From Cadophora sp. MPI-SDFR-AT-0126 (lineage: Eukaryota > Ascomycota > Leotiomycetes > Helotiales > Ploettnerulaceae), in the NCBI GenBank assembly GCA_020747065.1, contig JAGMVK010000011.1, positions 682,001-746,000 on the forward strand: a DNA stretch of 64,000 bases. The letters run 5' to 3'. The notes under the pieces were generated by a model. It was not told where the DNA came from. It searched no databases and worked only from the letters and a program-made list of their open reading frames with translations. Within the stretch, counting starts at the first letter, position 1; each line of letters begins with the position of its first letter. Position numbers and translations under genes: made by a program. Below are positions 47,381 to 60,083 of this stretch, one piece after another.

Positions 47381-49590
47381 GGTTTGAAGTGTGGTGGCGA
47401 GGCGAGTTGGGAAATAAGGTGGCGATGATGAGATCAAGGTTGATATGGGCGCATAGAGATGGGGAAAGAGTAGTTCGGATATTCGAGTACGTTGGTGGAT
47501 GGGACGAATACTTTTTGTAATGATTGGAGATCAATTTGGCTGCTAGAATGCGAGCGATACCGAGTAACGAAGTGGCGTCGAATTTTCGGATTAAGAAATA
47601 TGGCGAGAAACATTAATGTGAAAGCATTCTTAAAAAAAATCAGATCTCCATTAACTGGTCATTCTGCACAGCACAAGCCATGCTGCATGTCCTGCAAAGC
47701 ATTGTGGCGTCGAACCCCCGAGAGCTGAAATCACTGTATCACGTGATACAACGATTTCGGTCTTTTCCATCTTCGATCTTCCACAATGGAGAACTCGTTG
47801 GTATTACAGGTATATTGAATCAGTTCATCACATGTTAGGTACCATAGACACACAGTAATTCAGCTACATGACCTGAAGAATGGAGTCCAGTATTTGTTTG
47901 ACTCATTGTACGAATAAGGGAGTCGTGGATCTTAGCGAGAGGTAAACATGTAAGAGAACTACGAAAACAACGCCTACACAATTATGTGAAAGGTTGATAT
48001 ACTGATTTACTTCTCCCCAGAATTAGCTTCGTAGGTTTGTCCGGAATACAGTGGCCATAAACGATTGAATTATACTCTACAAGTTCTGAGCACTCCAACA
48101 CTGTGCGGCCCATCCTGAAACGATTGTCACACACGTCTATCTACCTCCCCTTCCAATATGAAACATGACATCTGAAACACTTGATTTTGTTATTGGTATT
48201 TTTACACAGTTTCAATTAACAATCAAGTCACAATCCACCAGATTTAAATCTTCCATGATATTGTGACAGCAACTTCCAGTGGTTAAGCTGGCAATGCCAC
48301 TGCACTGCCCTGCCATTTCCGACTTGGCGGCGACTTCTGCAATTTACCATCCATGTATCAAACAACGAAACAGTCCCAGCCTCAGCTCTAGCTCCGGCAT
48401 CTGCTTATTGAAACTCACAGCCAGGTACGCCGAATGCTCACAGCATCTTGCCCAATTCCTACAGCACCAACGCAAAACCCACCAAAAGAGTACCCAACAC
48501 AGAAAGACGTGCTCGGTCGCTCAATCACTCACTCTCACAAATCCTCCATGCTACTCCGTACTTAAACTCAACACAGAATAGAGTCGAGCGCACCCGCCCC
48601 ATACCACTAATATCACCTACCATCACCCCCATTCCACCAACTCACCATCTCATAAACCCAATCTTGAAACTCAATTCCCATGCAAGAGAGATATCACATG
48701 CGAAACACGAGTCAAAATCGTTATCATTACTCATCACTTGCACTTGCACCTTCGTTCGCACTTCCACCAATTCTATCCATGTCCATGTTGTTCAGAGTGT
48801 TGGACTTTGTTGGCATGAAATAGTGTCAGCTTTCGCCTTTTTCCTTCAATGATATTCGTTCCTATTGCGACACCGAGGCCGAGGTGCCTGCTTCAGGAAG
48901 GAGACTTCCGCAATCCCACCCACCATCTCATCTACCCACCCTTCCACCTGCTCAAGCTCGTAATTGATGTCAACTTGCCAACCACCAAAGCTTCCCCACG
49001 ATCATCTGACAGGTCAGAAAAACGAGATAAACGCTCCAAGCATCCTCCAAGACAGCTTGGGAAATTCGTACATTGTACAAATGAAATCGTCATTTTACTA
49101 CTTGGGTATTTATAGACCAAAAAGAACAAAGCTTCGGATTACTGATACAAGGAAGGCCTTGCACAGAATCTCGTTTCCCTCTTCCAATAGACCACTTTCT
49201 CATCTTCTCCTCCTACTCCTGCGCCTGCTCCTATGCTGTACAGAATACGAGCTTGCTTGCCAAGCATGCATAACCTCCAAAAACTCCAGCATATGCTGTA
49301 TTGTACTGTACTGTACGTTTTTGTACGTATCCAGAAATTGGGAAGAAATATCCAAATTCTGGAAAGGATGAAGATAGATAACTCCAACGCCTGGTCTCGC
49401 CTTTGCTTGATAGATCGCCCATCCGTATTTTGAAGTGGCGCCATGCCAATGCCCTCGAGTCTATCGAGCCCGAAAATATACATCGTAGATCTAGATCAAA
49501 AATTATGACCCATAGATCCTTTCCCGCTTGGCTCCATCTTGTGTCCTTATCCCATTCACGCGTGATTCAAACCCCATCCGTATGAGCACT
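47381..49590. other. Intergenic region between convergent genes
   Basis: About 2.2 kb. Apart from a 16-bp palindrome at 47735-47750 nothing coding or structural stands out. Frames at 48279-49371 overlap each other and are not supported. Confidence 0.5.
47735..47750. promoter_or_regulatory. 16-bp perfect palindrome centred on a CACGTG E-box
   Basis: TGTATCACGTGATACA is a perfect inverted repeat around CACGTG, the core bound by bHLH proteins such as Cbf1-like regulators. A related TCACGTGATAC occurs at 54197-54207. Function not shown; both lie far from a gene start. Confidence 0.3.
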
Positions 49591-51028
49591 TCATTGCGGC
49601 AAGATTCTCTTCTCGGTGTTGTGCGCTGGCTGGTCCTCAAACACGTATCTAACCAGCCTCTCCGTGATCCTCGCACACAGCGGATCGACGTATTTCGTCC
49701 AGAGGTTGGCGACATAGTATAGGATCACAAACCAAATCGGCAGCCAGAAATACCATCTCGCGCGCCCGCAGATCGTCAATGGCGGGCCAGGTGTGACATG
49801 TCCATCCTCGTGCCTGATGTCGGCGGGGACTTTGAAGCCAAAGTACATCCATACGAGGATGGAGCGGAGGAGAGAGCCGTGGAGAAGGTAGACTGCGAAG
49901 GAGTTCTTACCGAACCAGAGAAGGTACTTGTTCGAGAGGACGTTCTTGACCGGGGCGGAGAAGTGGATTCCCAGCGCGATGAATTCGAGACCGATGCCGG
50001 AATAGAATCGAGGGGTTTCGTTATCCTTGGGGAAGATGTAAACGGATGCGTGGCCCATGATTTCGGACCAACGCATCCATTGCGCCTTGTCTTCAGGGTA
50101 AGAGGCGAGGAGGAGTCCGATTAAAATGAGTACCGGGGAAAGAATTCTTTGCGGCCATTTGCGAGCTGCGCACCAGGCTTGGTGGGGAGGGTGTTGGGAG
50201 AGATCTGCGAGGAATACCCCGAAGAAGAATTGCATTCCGAAGGCAGCTGGAATGTATTAGCCGCTGCAGATAAGACATCCATCGAACCTCAACTTACAAT
50301 CATTGCTGATGTAGTAGTAAACAAACATCGCCAACTCAAGAATCATCCTGTACCTTGGTTTGCAGAACGCGGTTGCCACAAGAAACATGTATACAAGCAT
50401 GCTGCCCTTCAAGAGTGGGAGCAGAGTCCACTGGTTGTTGTCGTAAACATTCCATGATTTCGTCCAGGTCGTTATTAAATGGTGAATCAGATCCATGACC
50501 GCATTTCCAATATACGGTGTGATGTTCGGCGAAGTATAGTTCACCCACCAGCTGTTGACCCTGTTCCCTACCTCAAAGACACCGAATTGACAGAAGAACC
50601 AGATCAGGGTTGTGGCCATCGTCGTCGGAAGAATGAGTCTGGGAACACGTCGGAAAGCACTCCTCGCCAGGCCAGAGAACATGGCATCTTGTTGTCCAGC
50701 TCGACATTGTCGCAGCGGCTTCAAAGCACACACGTATCCTGTTACGAGGGAGAATATCGTTACGCCAATTCGACCTTGGAATAGGATTCGGATTATCGGG
50801 TATTGGAGGATTCGAGGAGGGGCACCTTCTGCGGATGTGGGTTTGAAGAGCTCTTCATCGAAGGCTCTGCAGATATGGGTGAAGACAACTAGAAGGGAGG
50901 CAAATCCACGGAGGCCCTGATTATTGTCAGTCTCGTCTTGACAATGTCTTGGTCCACCCCCTGATGGACGAATTGGAATTGCCTCAACCTACATCCACCC
51001 ATTTGACATTCTCAGGCTTGGTCGTCAT
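49591..51028 (-). CDS. Acyltransferase family 3 membrane protein
   Basis: Polytopic membrane acyltransferase of the acyltransferase-3 family, members of which O-acylate sugars, lipids or peptides. Exons on the minus strand: 51028-50993, 50916-50298 and 50246-49591, giving 436 aa. Splicing of the 36-nt first exon gives MTTKPENVKWVDGLRGFASL; VDGLRGFAS...FTHI with the conserved His is the family's hallmark entry. GRIGVTIFSLVTGYV is the second motif. About ten hydrophobic helices follow, with a C-terminal YLLWFGKNSFAVYLLHG motif. Donors are GTAGGT and GTAAGT, the acceptors TCAG and CCAG. Acceptor substrate unknown. The tiny first exon is inferred from the family start. Confidence 0.9.
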
Positions 51029-54000
51029 TGTGTTCTATTGATAATCGAACATAGGAATACGTCGTCGCGGCGTTGGAGCGTGTGGATAGGCCGATGGTCA
51101 GAAGATATGTCGAGGCTTTCTTTTGGATTGAGGCCCTTGTTGAAAATGGGACGGCACGGAAAGAAGCAAAAAAGGGAAAACAGTAAAGTTGACGGATGTA
51201 CGAGAAAGAGAGTTGAGAAGATGCAAGAGAAAGACAAAGGCCAACACGAAAGTTAAGTTAACGACTGTAGGGAGTGTGGAACACGCGCCGAAGTGCAGGA
51301 AAAGAGGGAAGCAGGTGGAGTGGAGCGGAGGACAGGATGTGTGGAGGTTGGAAGTAACTTATATCCATATCTCCACTTGAGGAGGTGAACAGGCCCCCCT
51401 ACCAGCCATGTCGTTGCCCTTACCCTTTTCTTGCCCTTTGAGAGAGGAAGTGGGGTTCAAGGGGAAGGATGTGTCCAATAGAAGGGCTCGCATCAGTGCG
51501 AGTCGGGGCAAGAGCAAGGGTCTGTGCCGGGGGTGTAGATTGGCAGTAGATGCTTCGGCGGGCCGCAACTTATCTGTTGTAAAAGGCCAAATCCGGCATC
51601 CCGGCAGAAGAGGCAGAGAGGGACAATTGGAAGGGTAGAAGATTTAAAAAGCAAAATACAAAACAGATACAAAGTCAAAGCCAGAAGTGACGACAACTAC
51701 AGAGGTAAAAGGCAGATGCAGATGCAGAGGCTGCAAAGGGCAAAACGTTGCGTCTCCTATTTTCAGCGTGAGAGAGCCAAGGCCAAGCCGGCATCTCTGC
51801 AGCGACTTGCGTAAGGGTTCCGACGGTGGCGTTGGCGATCCATGGGGGTGGTTGATTAAATATGAAAGAAAGCCAGGTTTCCACATTCGTCAGAAAACCA
51901 CGGTCTGACTTGAGTGTGCCGTGCAGGGCTGAATATTGTGAATGAAGCTCTTTTCCCAAAGTACAAAGAAAGTAAATAAATGACATGTGGCATTAGAGTT
52001 ACACGCGTGCCGTGTACCATCGAAAGAGTTATTTTCACGATCTTGTGGAGCAGTTTGCGTCAGCAGTGGAACTTGAATTCTCGCTACGTTAATAAAGTCG
52101 TGCTTGCCTCCCTGTTTGTTCTTCAGACTTTGGTGTGAAGACAGGGGCAGACTGTTTACTAATCCGAGCTCGTCTGAAGTCTCATCCCCTGAAATAGCGG
52201 TAGTAGCGTTGTGTTCAATTCTAGCCTGGGACCGGACACAGTACAAGTACAGTGCCAAAGATTGCAAGGTCAAGCTAAATCACTGTTCCTGAGATTGGTA
52301 TCTTGGCATCTCCAAATTCTCGGTATCGACGTTCACATTGCAATAATCTTAGAAAGCATCATCTTACAAGCAAAACATGATCGCGAGATGCAAACCCTTT
52401 TGGGTCTTCATCCTCTGCATCTTGCTTTCCTTTCTTCATTTATCCTCTGTTCCGACTTCCGTCTTGTCCTTCTTGTGGCTCACGAGATTCTGCCCCTTGC
52501 GCTTAATTTTCCCCACTGACCATTCATATCTGGTAGCGAGTGGGCACCCACTGCTTTCCCGCATCAGCGTATCATCCAATGACCCGCTTTGCTCATCCCA
52601 TCGTCGATTTGCTCTGATTCAGGGGCACTCAAAATTACAGAGGTAGGATTCAGATGAGGGGATGATGCTCACGATAGAGAGAAAATTGAGGGGCATAGGA
52701 CGGCTGTCTTCATCCTACCTAGTATCATGTTGTCATTTGTATTGTAGAGTTCTTCGATCCTCATTCGCTGGTCTTCCCTTTCCTTCTCTCATCAATTTAA
52801 GAACTTCTCCTAAATCGCCCTGCGACACTGGACAAGCGAGCGCATCTGTAAATCCACAGATGCACCCCAACCCACGCGCCTACTTGGTAGGCCAGGACAG
52901 TCCCAAAATACCCTTGACATGCTCGACCTTGGTTATCTTACAGGAGCCCCTCGAGCAGCGGGTTTATCTCACAATATTTATGGATCTGGCTGATTGCTTC
53001 CTCCACGAAAGGCACCTCAACCGGGGCTCCAAAGGAGATCGATATCTCCCACAGATGATTGATGACGTACCACGTTGATCAAAATTATATAAAGGGTCGC
53101 AGTCCACCTGTCAGGGATACTTGCATAATCTCAGTGTCATAAAGCTATGTACCGGAGGAAGCCGTATGCAGGCGAGCGTCTTCCCTTTGCTTTTTGTCTT
53201 GATTGACGATTTTGGTGTTCATGAACCCTCGGTAAGGCAAGCGGGTGTCTCCATCGTGTTGCACCACGACTCGGAATGTCTACTTCCCTGTCCTTCCAGC
53301 TTTCCTTCCTCCTCGCTACAGGGCTAGAAAGTCTTGGAAGCCAAGAAATCCAAGGACGGCCCGACAGACGGAGAGAGGCTTGACAAAAATAGAAAGGTCC
53401 GAAATGCTTGTGCGGACCGACATGTTTCAACATGCAAATCCCCAACACCATCAGACACCCAAGCCTCAACTTCATTCAGTCTCTGGGGGATCACCTATTT
53501 CAATCCCCCGGACCAAGAAAGCCAAGAAATCGCATCGTTGTCAAACATGTTTAAAATATAACGAGCAGGAAAGACAGATTACTTGTGGTTTCTCTGACAC
53601 AAGTGTTCTCCAGATTTCTGGTTTGATCGACATGCATAAACTTCGGTACCGAGGGTTGGGAGGTTAGATTGAGTGATCTTAATCAGGGACCGAGCGAGCG
53701 AGCGGGCAGGCAAGCGGGTTCTTATGAAATCTTAATCTTTCAAAATGATTGTGGCAGTCTGAGAATGTCCATAATGGAATGGATGTCTCTGCATTCTATG
53801 TCAGATATCAAGGCTACCCAGTTCGGCCAGGACCGACGAAATCCTGGCGAGATATCCACAGTGGAATACCGCGTGAGAGATAGACAACTTTCCACACAGT
53901 ATCCGGAACCAGCAACTTGAACATCGGGCATCAAGAGAGTTGAAGGCAGTTCTCCCTCTCTATGGAAACAAGTGTTTCAAAGATGCACAGCCATTTAATG

Positions 54001-55005
54001 TTCTTCGGCTTTTTTGGGGGCCAATTCGGTTCATGGAATGAATGCGAGGGAAATAGACTTGGCGCACAACACTTTCGTACTTTCGGCGCACAGTTGTTCT
54101 TCCAGTGACCTGACTGCATCACGGCGCCTTCCTAGTCTATTCTGCATATCTGCTTTCGTCCACTGCCCCCGATTTTACACCATTTTGATATGCCAGTCAC
54201 GTGATACAAACCAGTTTTGGTCACATGGTAATGGAGTCTTTCACTTGTCTAGCCAATGAGGACTGAGATTTCGTAATAAAACATTAGAAACCTGCTGCTA
54301 TTGGTCGACTGCTGTAGGTAATCTGACCAATCAAGTGTTCTGGTTATGGTTCTTGTCTATCTTCCTTGTATGGAGTTTTTGATTCGTTGAAAAGCTCAAA
54401 ATGACCTTCTGAAGTGCTCATTCGCTGTCAACTTGAGCGTCAGTCAACTTGCTTCAAAATGGAAGCTGGCGCATGAGTTTGTGCTCACGATATCCATTGT
54501 GTATTGGTGTCTACGATTGGTGTCTTACTTGATGCCTAGGAATTGCATTTGAGCTGGCTGGTTGATGTTGAGTTTGGTAGCTTCATGTTTTATGTGGTTC
54601 CCAGTCACACAGCACAGTTTCACAGCGCAGAATAGGAAGACAAAACAGTTCGTTTTACGTATTGATCCAATGAAATTCTATAGTACCCGAACCGTCCATT
54701 CCCTATCACCAGTTACACTAAAAGAAGGTTTCCTGCGGCACAGAAATAAATACAATTGCACTGCTAAATGGGGTGCTGAGAAAGCTGGCAAAGGAAGGAG
54801 ACCCCAGAGACTCAAGTTGAGCAAGCCAAGCCCTAAAACCCTCCAGTCAGTCAGGCCTGGTGCGGTGAAGCATTCGCAGCATTCCACGATCCTAATATAC
54901 AGCCTTATATTTTTATGTTTTGTTTTTCGTTTTGGTCGCATCTTAAATCGTTCGTCGTTTCTGTCGTATCATGAATTGTTCGTCATTGCTGTTGCATCAG
55001 CACAA
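51029..55005. other. Gene-poor region
   Basis: About 4 kb, the longest stretch without a supportable gene here. Many short frames overlap on both strands; none has a family motif, signal peptide or convincing splice structure. It holds one copy of TCGGTACCGA (53643-53652) and a GAGC/GGGC-type short repeat near 53690-53720. Transposon hallmarks were not seen. Confidence 0.5.
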
Positions 55006-55645
55006 TTACATCTCTCGTGCCTCCCGCAATCTCGCAGAGCGCCTCGGGGCTCGAGTGCCTGACGTCTTTCGAACATAAGACTAGAGATGGGCAAATGCCA
55101 TGAGTCAGCAAATATGCCCACGTTATTGATCGCATTGCATTGCATCAGTTTCTCAACTGGCATAACTCACCTTCTGATTGAACCTTTCCTCCACACTTTC
55201 CTCCACGTTGAGGTCATCGGCAGAACCACATCGCCTCACGCTTTTCAGGTTCCCGCTATCATCATGCCAGTCCAGATTCGTCTCTTGCTTGTTTTCGACC
55301 TCTTTGGATTCCAATAATTCGCGATACTGTTCTTCGACGGCTTCAATTCGAGGCACGAGACCAGTGATTCGTTGGCCTAGTATACGGTCGCGAAAGATCA
55401 TCGTGCCCCAGACTTTGAAGTTTGGATTTCGTTAGCATCATCGCTTTTGATATTCGAGAGTTTCCCGCATCGTCTCGCTTCGTTTGTTGTCCTCGATTTT
55501 CATATGGTAGGTCATGAGCTAATGAAATGAACGGCATACCTAGAGCGTGGAAGCACGCACCCAAGATCAGAGGACTTGGGACTGGGATGCTACTGAATGA
55601 AGAGTAATTCTCGACGGCATCAACGGGATTTTGAACGACGTTCAT
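55006..55645 (-). CDS. Small membrane-associated protein, unknown family
   Basis: Proposed three-exon gene of 140 aa on the minus strand: 55645-55540, 55412-55171 and 55080-55006. It begins MNVVQNPVDAVENYSSFSSI and has one hydrophobic segment (PLILGACFHAL/VWGTMIF) that spans the first splice. A helical acidic region follows (RIEAVEEQYRELLESKEV), and a basic end (APRRSARLREAREM). Intron 1 is GTATGC with a GCTAAC branch and AAAG; intron 2 is GTGAGT with a GCTGAC branch and CTAG. If intron 2 is not used, the protein stops at 55153 after 121 aa. No family recognised. A basic RRSARL end is common in fungal proteins and supports the spliced form. Confidence 0.55.
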
Positions 55646-56413
55646 GGCTGCATTACTTGGTTCTGATGGTCAGGGCTGGACGGGTCACTTCCTGAAGAAA
55701 CGTTAGAGGTGGAAAGTTAGAATTATAAAGAAGAACGACTGCTAGCATAAGGATATAAAGTAGAGAGAAAGAAGAGTATGGGAGCGATGCACCGATATAC
55801 TGAGCAGCGAGAAAAGGGGGGGGTGGTCAAGTACCCGGTGGCGGCAACCCGGCATCATCGAGGAGGACCAACACCCCTACGAGGCATCGTAAGGCAGAGG
55901 CACTAAAATCCTCTTTCTCAGCTCGCCAAGGGTATAAGGCATACTTTCGGTTCCGTTACAGGGCCTTTACAATCGTCAGAGCCCGAGTCCATAATCTGCC
56001 TGACGAAGCTTCACAAGGAAAAGTCCTAAAATGCTCGAAAAATGACGTACAAAGACGAGCTCAGTTCGACAGAAGCCTCTAGAAGGAACCAGCCAATCAT
56101 TTCGAATTTCTTATGTGTTGGGGACCGATCAGCAGTTCTTGGTTTTGATTCTATGAATTCAAAACCAACAAGCTGCGCCGTGGTCAAGGGTACGAAGCGA
56201 CTTGCATGAATATCGGGACGCAACCTTTACAAAAGTCGCCCACCTGCCTATTCTCTCACCGAAAACCCTGTCATGACGCAGATTTGCTCCTTTCGCAAGT
56301 CGTATCTGCCCTGCGCACTTCCTCTTTACTATGAGTTTTCAGTCTTACATTCATTTTGAATGCTCATTTACAACTAACTGGCTTCTGCTCCTCTTTTACT
56401 CCACTCGGCTACC
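55646..56413. other. Upstream region of paralogue A
   Basis: About 0.8 kb. It contains a block (56165-56194) and a short block (56255-56272) that recur upstream of paralogue B at 59797-59828 and about 59890-59906. Confidence 0.5.
56165..56194. repeat. Upstream block shared by the tandem paralogues (copy A)
   Basis: Begins CCAACAAGCTGCGCCG and continues through GGTCAAGGG and TACG. It matches 59797-59828 with one substitution and two single-base gaps. Remnant of the duplication or a shared promoter element. Confidence 0.65.
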
Positions 56414-58856
56414 ATGACCAACAAACCGCCAAAGAAAAGCCCGAAACCTGCAGTGTCGCTCAGTAAAGTGCCTTCCATCAAGGAGCTGCTTGAGCCTCTT
56501 GGCTTCCAAAGCGCTCCCATCAAAGACACCGACAAATTTCTAGAAAGCACTCGCACATTCAGAAAATCGTATCAAGGCCAAGCGGTAAATGCTAATGTCA
56601 ATCTCTTGCAATGGAACGATCCTATTGTACAGTCCGAGTACAGGAATATGGCAAAATTATTCCTGGCCGATGATGATAATGGGGACAGGTATTGGGGGAG
56701 TAAGAGGTTCTGGTATTCGACTGGGTTACAATACCCCGATGATTCGGAAAGGTAAGCAAAATGACACCATCTTGTCCTCACTGCTGCAAATACACTGCGA
56801 TTTTTGACGTGGGGACTGATGAGGAGTAGAATTGTTACACTCTTGATGCAGCTCTTTTTCAAGCAGACTAGGTACGCTTTTAATAATCTGCAGTACGGAC
56901 ATAAACAGACAGATGCGAAAGACGTTCCGAGGGACAATACGACGCCTCGTAGCGAGACTCTCGCGCAACAACGACCAACTCCTTCATCGAGTACTGTGCT
57001 TAGCGACTCACAAGACTCGAGAACATCTGGGTATTTCTAATCAATAACCCTCTTTTGTCGTCATGGCTGACTGGTTTTCTAGTCGGCAAACTCCTGAACC
57101 GCAGGTCATTGCTGGCAGCGAGAAGATGTCACCGCCCAAGCTACCACGGGGCACCGTCAGTGGTAGCAGAGAATCAAACGAAGCAAGTATATATGATGGT
57201 CCAGACGATGTGCAGCTTGACTTCGTAAGTCGTCGTCATAGCCTCAGGTATATACTTAATACTGATTTTTCACAGGAAGAATTCATCAGGAGACCATTCG
57301 ACATTTTGTGCGCAGACGACCAACCTACACCACCATCCACCAATCCCGGACCAACCTCAAGCACTGCAAACCCACGCAAACGAAAGAAGCAGAGCATCGT
57401 CGAGCCACGACGTTCCGGTCGAAAGCCTGTTCCTACCTACATGCCAGATGTCATCTCGAACCTAGATGACTACGAGGCTGTTTTCGACAGTGACAGTAGC
57501 CAGTCTGCTTTCTACTGCAGAAGCAGTGACAACAGCGAGCGAGTTGCTGAAACAACTGAGATGGACTACACTTTTGAGCGAGACTCCTCAGTAGAAATCA
57601 CGAACGTCTCGAATCGAAATGTTGACCCGGATGGACGTGCCGGCGGTGCCTCGTCGTCAGGGTCAGCCGCGAAAAGGCCTTTCAGAGCCCCCACTGCTCC
57701 CATGATACCTCCCTATACGGCATCGAAGACGCCGTTATCGAAAGCGAAGACTTCGCGGAATGGTTCAAGCTCCAAGACACCCGAGAAAGCTAAGTCGACA
57801 ACCACGAATGTCCCGACGAGCAAGATACCTGCTTCAGGGTCGAAGATTGTGAAGTTGAGTGTGCCGTCCACCAAAGCACAGGCAAAGCCTCTGGGGAAGA
57901 TAATAGAAGCAAGGAAGACCTCTTCTGAAAGAAATGCTCCTACATTTCAAACGTCCGCTCCACCTGAACAGAGGACAGAGCATGTTTCGGGAGGCGTTGT
58001 TGAGGATTCGCAGAACACACCTATTGCTGGACAAACAACAACCGGCCTGGTTCAAGCAACAGGGGATCAAGTGCCGTCTACACCTGCGAGAGATGTCAGT
58101 GGAACCCACTCCCCTCGAGCATCAGGAACGTCGGACAAAACACTCGAGTCTGAATATGAGGCCACAGAGCGAGCAGTCAATCTACCAAAGGAACGGGACG
58201 CACAGCCATATGCTATGATACCAGATGATACCTCGTTCTCGCGGACTCAACTTGAGAATCCCATTGCAAGTGTACCTGTTACAGCTCCGTCGTCGATTAT
58301 TCCCTCCGAACCCGTCAATGTGCCTCCGCAGGCTGCCGCAGATTTCCAGCCAATTTCCCCAGCTCAAGTCTCCCAACCAGCACCAGCACCAACAGTACCA
58401 GCAGCAGCACAAACCCAATCCATCAAAGCATCCCCAACACCCACTCCCGCTCCCGCATCAGCTCCCACTCCTAAATCCAAACCCCCAGTCCCCCTCTGGG
58501 TAATAACCCGCGACCCGCACCCCACCGAGGAACTCTGGGACACAGGCAAACTCACGGGGCAGACGCTCCCATCCTTCCTCCTCAGCCTCTCACTCCTGAC
58601 CTCCCGCCCGGCAGAGTCAGTCAACAAGATAATGTTCACGTTGCGGACGCCGATTTCTAATACGAAGATGTCGGTGGGGAGGGAGGCGGAGGATGCCTGG
58701 GCGAGGCTGATGGAGACGTTTAGGAAGAAGTTGAGGGAGGTGGGTGCGAGGGGGAGGAGTTTGAGTGAGGAGTGTAGTATTTTGATTGAGCCCGTTTGGG
58801 AGGAGGTTCTGGGTTGGGGAGAGGGGATGGAGGGAGAGGAGGACATTGAATTTTGA
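56414..58856 (+). CDS. Tandem paralogue A, unrecognised nuclear-type protein
   Basis: 753 aa in four exons: 56414-56751, 56830-57030, 57083-57224 and 57276-58856. No known family is recognised; it is paralogous to the gene at 60.1 kb. An N-terminal domain (about 18-140) has PSIKELLEPLGF, NMAKLFLADDDNGDRYWGSK, RFWYSTGLQYPDD and, across the first splice, RIVTLLMQLFFKQT. A basic AT-hook-like RRSGRKP (272-278) follows PRKRKKQ. A long Ser/Thr/Pro/Gln-rich linker leads to a C-terminal domain (about 631-750) with LWVITRDPHPTEELWD, LPSFLLSLSLL, SVNKIMFTLRTPISNTKMSV and an acidic end. The last intron (57225-57275) is 51 bp and stop-free, so read-through is possible. The exon structure is supported by alignment to paralogue B. 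A chromatin role is only suggested by the AT-hook-like motif. Confidence 0.8.
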
Positions 58857-60083
58857 AGTTTTGGGAAGGCGAGGGAGAGTGATAGGGTGGCGGATCGGTA
58901 GGAAGGTGACTTTGTTCAATAAAATATCTTCGTGGTTTGAGGGGATTGAAGTCACTCTTCAAGATCATGTTGATTATAGATTTTCCTGCTCTAAGTGAAG
59001 ACGACTTCTATTTACAATGCGTGGGACAGAAGCGCGCGGTTCGGTCGTTCTGGCGCACTTCATTTGTTTCGTGTCTCGGTCTCTGGCCACTTTACTGTAC
59101 AGAATTTGGAACGTAGGCAGGACACAGTTGTGGAAATTTCCCCTGGTCTATGTTGAAGGGCCCGCGTGGCGGTAAGATGGGAGGCTTCGACGCCATCTGC
59201 CTGGTCCTCGAGTGTTTGACAAGTCCTCTCGTTTGCATCCATGTTTAGGCTCCATGTAGACAATCTTCATGCATTAGAGTTGGAAATTTGAATGAATGAT
59301 GTATTCACTACTCGCCACTCGAAGTATCCCATGTTATCGCTGATTCTAGTGGGATAATACTTGTGGTTCAAAGTACATGGGCCTGCTTCTGCCTGGGGAT
59401 TAGGTTAGGCCGGGGAAGGCGGCTTCAATGTCCCAGCGATTCCATTTATGCATTTCCTAAGTAGGAAGTTCTCTTAGAAGTAGGGGCAGCAGAAATGACG
59501 TACTATGAGACTTATCCAAGTTCTGCATAGAGTGGCAAGGCAGACTGCGAACTTAAGAAACTTTGAAACAAGCTGCGGCCGCTCCGTGTCGACCAGCTGA
59601 AAGACGTGACCAGGATATACGCTAAGCGAGTCCGAAAACAAAAATTGCTAACTTTCTCAATTATTCGTATATTTTAACGGCTTAAATTCGAGCGAAACGT
59701 ACATAATATTTGGACTGATCAACTCTGATTTCTCGTGGTGTAGATCATGGCTTTTGGTTGGGGTTGCATTTGGTGGTGTGGCCCAAAATCCGGCCACCAA
59801 CAAACTGCGCCGTTGGTCAAGGGTTACGCGGAGAAGAAGTTTCCTCTTTGAGATTCCCGTCCTGCGATCAGTCAGTAGGTACATGCAGCCTCACCGAAAT
59901 CCCTGTAAGTTGTTTTCTTAAGTCGAAAGGTTTTGTTCCAGTCTGTATTTAGCATTCGGGTTTGCTCTGCATTTATCCACGCTTCGCAGAAATCGGTACT
60001 TTGTTGTCTCCAGGAAAAGGCGTCGCAAATCAAGCGAGATTACCGAAAGCCAGCTGCTACATCTCAACAGCCAGACTGCCATC
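58857..60083. other. Intergenic region between tandem paralogues
   Basis: About 1.2 kb without a gene. It contains the promoter of paralogue B, including the duplicated block at 59797-59828. Confidence 0.5.
59797..59828. repeat. Upstream block shared by the tandem paralogues (copy B)
   Basis: Begins CCAACAAACTGCGCCG and continues with TTGGTCAAGGGTTACG; matches 56165-56194 in copy A. Distances to the start codons are about 220 and 255 bp. Confidence 0.65.

Noticed and set aside
47690..47725. A B-box-like sequence on the minus strand (GGTTCGACGCC), as in tRNA genes.
   Set aside because: The flanking bases do not form a T-stem and no D-arm or anticodon arm is found at the right distance.
52662..53667. 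Open frames of 138 and 140 aa in the gene-poor region.
   Set aside because: No recognisable domain; overlapped by equally long frames on the other strand.
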